Part shown: positions 5,729 to 7,469 of the stretch, piece by piece
How the letters are laid out: every line of letters begins with the position of its first letter
How positions within the stretch are numbered: the stretch's first letter is position 1
Origin: Cenarchaeum sp. SB0662_bin_33
GTDB taxonomy: Archaea > Thermoproteota > Nitrososphaeria > Nitrososphaerales > Nitrosopumilaceae
Assembly (NCBI GenBank): GCA_009840065.1
Contig: VXON01000078.1
Span: 1 to 7,469 of the forward strand
Direction: 5' to 3'
DNA length: 7,469 nt
Program-made: the position numbers and the translations under genes
Notes under the pieces: model-generated
Databases searched by the model: none
Told to the model about the DNA's origin: nothing
Seen by the model: the letters and a program-made list of their open reading frames with translations, nothing else

Positions 5729-7423
5729 TTACATCATTCCGCCCATATCAGGCATGCCACCCATTCCGCCCATGCCACCCATACCAGGCATTCCGCCCAT
5801 GCCACCTTCAGCGCCAGGTGGGGGTCCAGCAGATTTTGCAGTGGTAATAACATCATCTATTCTCAGGAGCATGCAGGCAGCCTCGGTGGCAGCCATAACG
5901 ACCTGTAGTTTGACAGATAGTGGTTCGATAATCTCACTAGCCTTCATATCAGACACCGCAGCCTTTGTGACATCAATGCCAACCCATCTCTCGCCCTTCA
6001 GTTGACGGCTTCGTAAGGAGGTCAGTGTATCGATGGGATCCATACCCGCATTCTCTGCCAAAGCCAATGGTATAGATTCCATACTATCAGCAAACTTTTC
6101 TGCAGCCAACTGTTCACGACCATCAAGCGTGCTAGACCAGTTTCGCAGGCTTGTGGCCACAAATGTCTCCGGAGCTCCACCACCAGCAACAACCGATGGT
6201 CTTAATGTAACATCCCGGACTACCATTAGGGCATCATGAATGGAGCGCTCTACCTCATCCACAACCCGCTGTGATCCTCCCCGGAGTAGTATGCTGACGG
6301 ATTTTGGATTGTTACAGCCGCGTATAAAGACCCACTTGTCCTCTTCAATCTTTTGTTCTTCAACAACTTCGGCTACACCCAGTGTTACATTTGGTAGATC
6401 GTCCAAGTTTGTAACTATCTGTGTGCCGGTTGCCTTTGCCAGTTTAGTCAGGTCACTCTCTTTTATGCGACGCACTGCCATCACACCTGCCTTTGCCAGA
6501 TAGTGCTGGGCCATATCATCTATTCCCTTCTGGCACAAGACTACATTGGCGCCGCTAGCAACAATTTTGTCAACCATGGACTTTAGCATACGGTTCTCTT
6601 CTTCCAGAAATATTTTGATCTGTTGTGGGTTTGAGATGTTTATCTTGGCATCGGTCTCAGTCTTGTTTATCTCCAAAGCAGAGTTTAGTAATGCAATACG
6701 GGCATTGGATGCTCTGCGGGGCATTCCACCATGAACTATCTCCTTGTCAAGAACCACTCCTCTTACAATTTCGGAATTCTTAATTGAGGCACCTGCCTTC
6801 TTTTCAACCTTTATGTCATCGACATCCACCTTGTAACCGTCATCATCCTTCTCTGTAACTGACATTATGGCTTGGACTACAATGTCTGCGAGTTGGTCTG
6901 AGTCACTCTTTACCAGTTTTGTCTGCATGGCGGTTCGTGCCACCTTTTTAAGCGTCTCTACATCATCAGTTGATATATTTTCACCAATCTCGGCCAAAAA
7001 GGAGCCTGCTTGTTTTGAGGCCTTTCTGTAGCCATCCACAATTATGGTGGGATGGACATCTTGGTTTACCAGTGCCTCCGCATTCTCCAGCAGGGCGCCT
7101 GCTAGGACTACTGCGGATGTGGTCCCATCCCCCACCTCATTATCGGTAGTCTTTGATATCTCAACGAGCATCTTGGCGGCAGGGTGTTGCACATCTATTT
7201 CTTTGAGTATGGTAGCGCCATCGTTGGTTATAGTGACATCGCCTAGTGAGTCCACCAGCATCTTGTCCATTCCTCTAGGGCCCAAGCTAGTACGCACTAT
7301 CTCAGCAATTATCTTTGAAGCGGCGATGTTGTTCTTGTGGGCATCACGTCCCTTTGTCTCACTAGAACCGTCTTTTAGTAGTACCACGGGCATTTTTCCC
7401 TGTGAAGCCATCTGTACGCTCAT
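5729..7423 (-). CDS. ths: Thermosome subunit (group II chaperonin)
   Basis: ATP-driven double-ring chaperonin of the TCP-1/CCT family that folds proteins in the archaeal cytoplasm. The 564 residues are full length. Visible motifs are TSLGPRGMDKML (46-56), VTITNDGATIL (63-73), the nucleotide-binding VGDGTTS (97-103), HDALMVVRDV with D397 at the place of the conserved catalytic Asp of chaperonins, GGGAPE (414-419) and NAGMDPIDTL (458-467). The apical domain about 210-365 contains the built-in lid region of group II chaperonins. The tail is a Gly-Gly-Met repeat. A TATAAAA box centred 27 bases before ATG 7423 supports this start (MSVQMASQ) and a leaderless mRNA. Archaea often have two or three paralogous subunits; which one this is cannot be told from the sequence alone. 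It leads a row of three minus-strand genes. Confidence 0.97.
   Translation of the reverse strand: MSVQMASQGKMPVVLLKDGSSETKGRDAHKNNIAASKIIAEIVRTSLGPRGMDKMLVDSLGDVTITNDGATILKEIDVQHPAAKMLVEISKTTDNEVGDGTTSAVVLAGALLENAEALVNQDVHPTIIVDGYRKASKQAGSFLAEIGENISTDDVETLKKVARTAMQTKLVKSDSDQLADIVVQAIMSVTEKDDDGYKVDVDDIKVEKKAGASIKNSEIVRGVVLDKEIVHGGMPRRASNARIALLNSALEINKTETDAKINISNPQQIKIFLEEENRMLKSMVDKIVASGANVVLCQKGIDDMAQHYLAKAGVMAVRRIKESDLTKLAKATGTQIVTNLDDLPNVTLGVAEVVEEQKIEEDKWVFIRGCNNPKSVSILLRGGSQRVVDEVERSIHDALMVVRDVTLRPSVVAGGGAPETFVATSLRNWSSTLDGREQLAAEKFADSMESIPLALAENAGMDPIDTLTSLRSRQLKGERWVGIDVTKAAVSDMKASEIIEPLSVKLQVVMAATEAACMLLRIDDVITTAKSAGPPPGAEGGMGGMPGMGGMGGMGGMPDMGGMM
5732..5806 (-). repeat. Gly-Gly-Met repeat tail of the thermosome
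   Basis: Residues 540-564 consist of repeated GGM units, with GMPGM and MPDM interruptions. This low-complexity tail is usual for chaperonins and hangs into the central cavity. At DNA level it forms short imperfect repeats of the type GGCATGCCACCCATT, which are prone to unit-number changes between strains. Confidence 0.85.
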
Positions 7424-7446
7424 AAAAAATATCTTTGATATGCCTC

Positions 7447-7453
7447 TTTTATA
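7447..7453 (-). promoter_or_regulatory. TATA-box promoter of the thermosome gene
   Basis: The minus strand reads ACATATAAAAGAGG with core TATAAAA, the best TATA box of the window, centred 27 bases before ATG 7423. It predicts transcription starting at or next to the ATG. The window ends too soon upstream to judge any heat-shock regulator site. Confidence 0.65.
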
Positions 7454-7469
7454 TGTTAGGGAAATTCCA

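Noticed and set aside
5754..6734. Several plus-strand open frames across the thermosome gene
   Set aside because: They are antisense shadows of a full-length, well-recognised minus-strand gene; the Pro-rich one merely mirrors the Gly-Gly-Met repeat.

Overview
The window looks like chromosomal DNA from an archaeon, most likely an ammonia-oxidising thaumarchaeon (Nitrososphaerota, marine or soil group I type). The reasons are an archaeal group II chaperonin with a Gly-Gly-Met tail, an archaeal GINS replication subunit of the Gins51 domain order, an AN1 zinc-finger protein, a class I glutamine synthetase, TATA-type promoters placed for leaderless transcripts, and no bacterial -35/-10 or strong Shine-Dalgarno pattern. 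The assignment to Thaumarchaeota rests on protein resemblance and general feel, not on a phylogeny.

Right part (about 4200-7469), compact core genes. Thermosome (minus, 5729-7423), a small three-helix membrane protein (minus, 5425-5694) and an AN1 zinc-finger protein (minus, 5174-5392) lie in tandem with gaps of 32-34 bases. A second small membrane protein (plus, 4869-5177) converges on the AN1 gene so tightly that the two stop codons share one CTAG. Upstream of it is the GINS subunit (plus, 4265-4813), which is divergent from glutamine synthetase glnA (minus, 2752-4209, TTG start) across a 55-base shared promoter region.

Left part (1-2751), loose and accessory-looking. Behind glnA is a 224-base gap that can fold into three successive stem-loops, the first with a perfect 8-bp stem and a GNRA-type loop. 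Next come an unrecognised gene that is intact only if one frameshift is allowed (minus, about 1957-2512), a long HNH endonuclease (minus, 366-1697), and about 365 bases with no convincing gene. The low gene density, the nuclease and the broken reading frame suggest a variable or defence-related patch beside conserved housekeeping genes.

The core genes cover protein folding (thermosome), replication fork assembly (GINS) and nitrogen assimilation (GlnA). They share a neighbourhood rather than one pathway. Four minus-strand genes have a TATA-like box centred 27-28 bases before the chosen ATG, which fits leaderless mRNAs and was used to choose starts. No tRNA, rRNA, CRISPR array or insertion sequence was seen.
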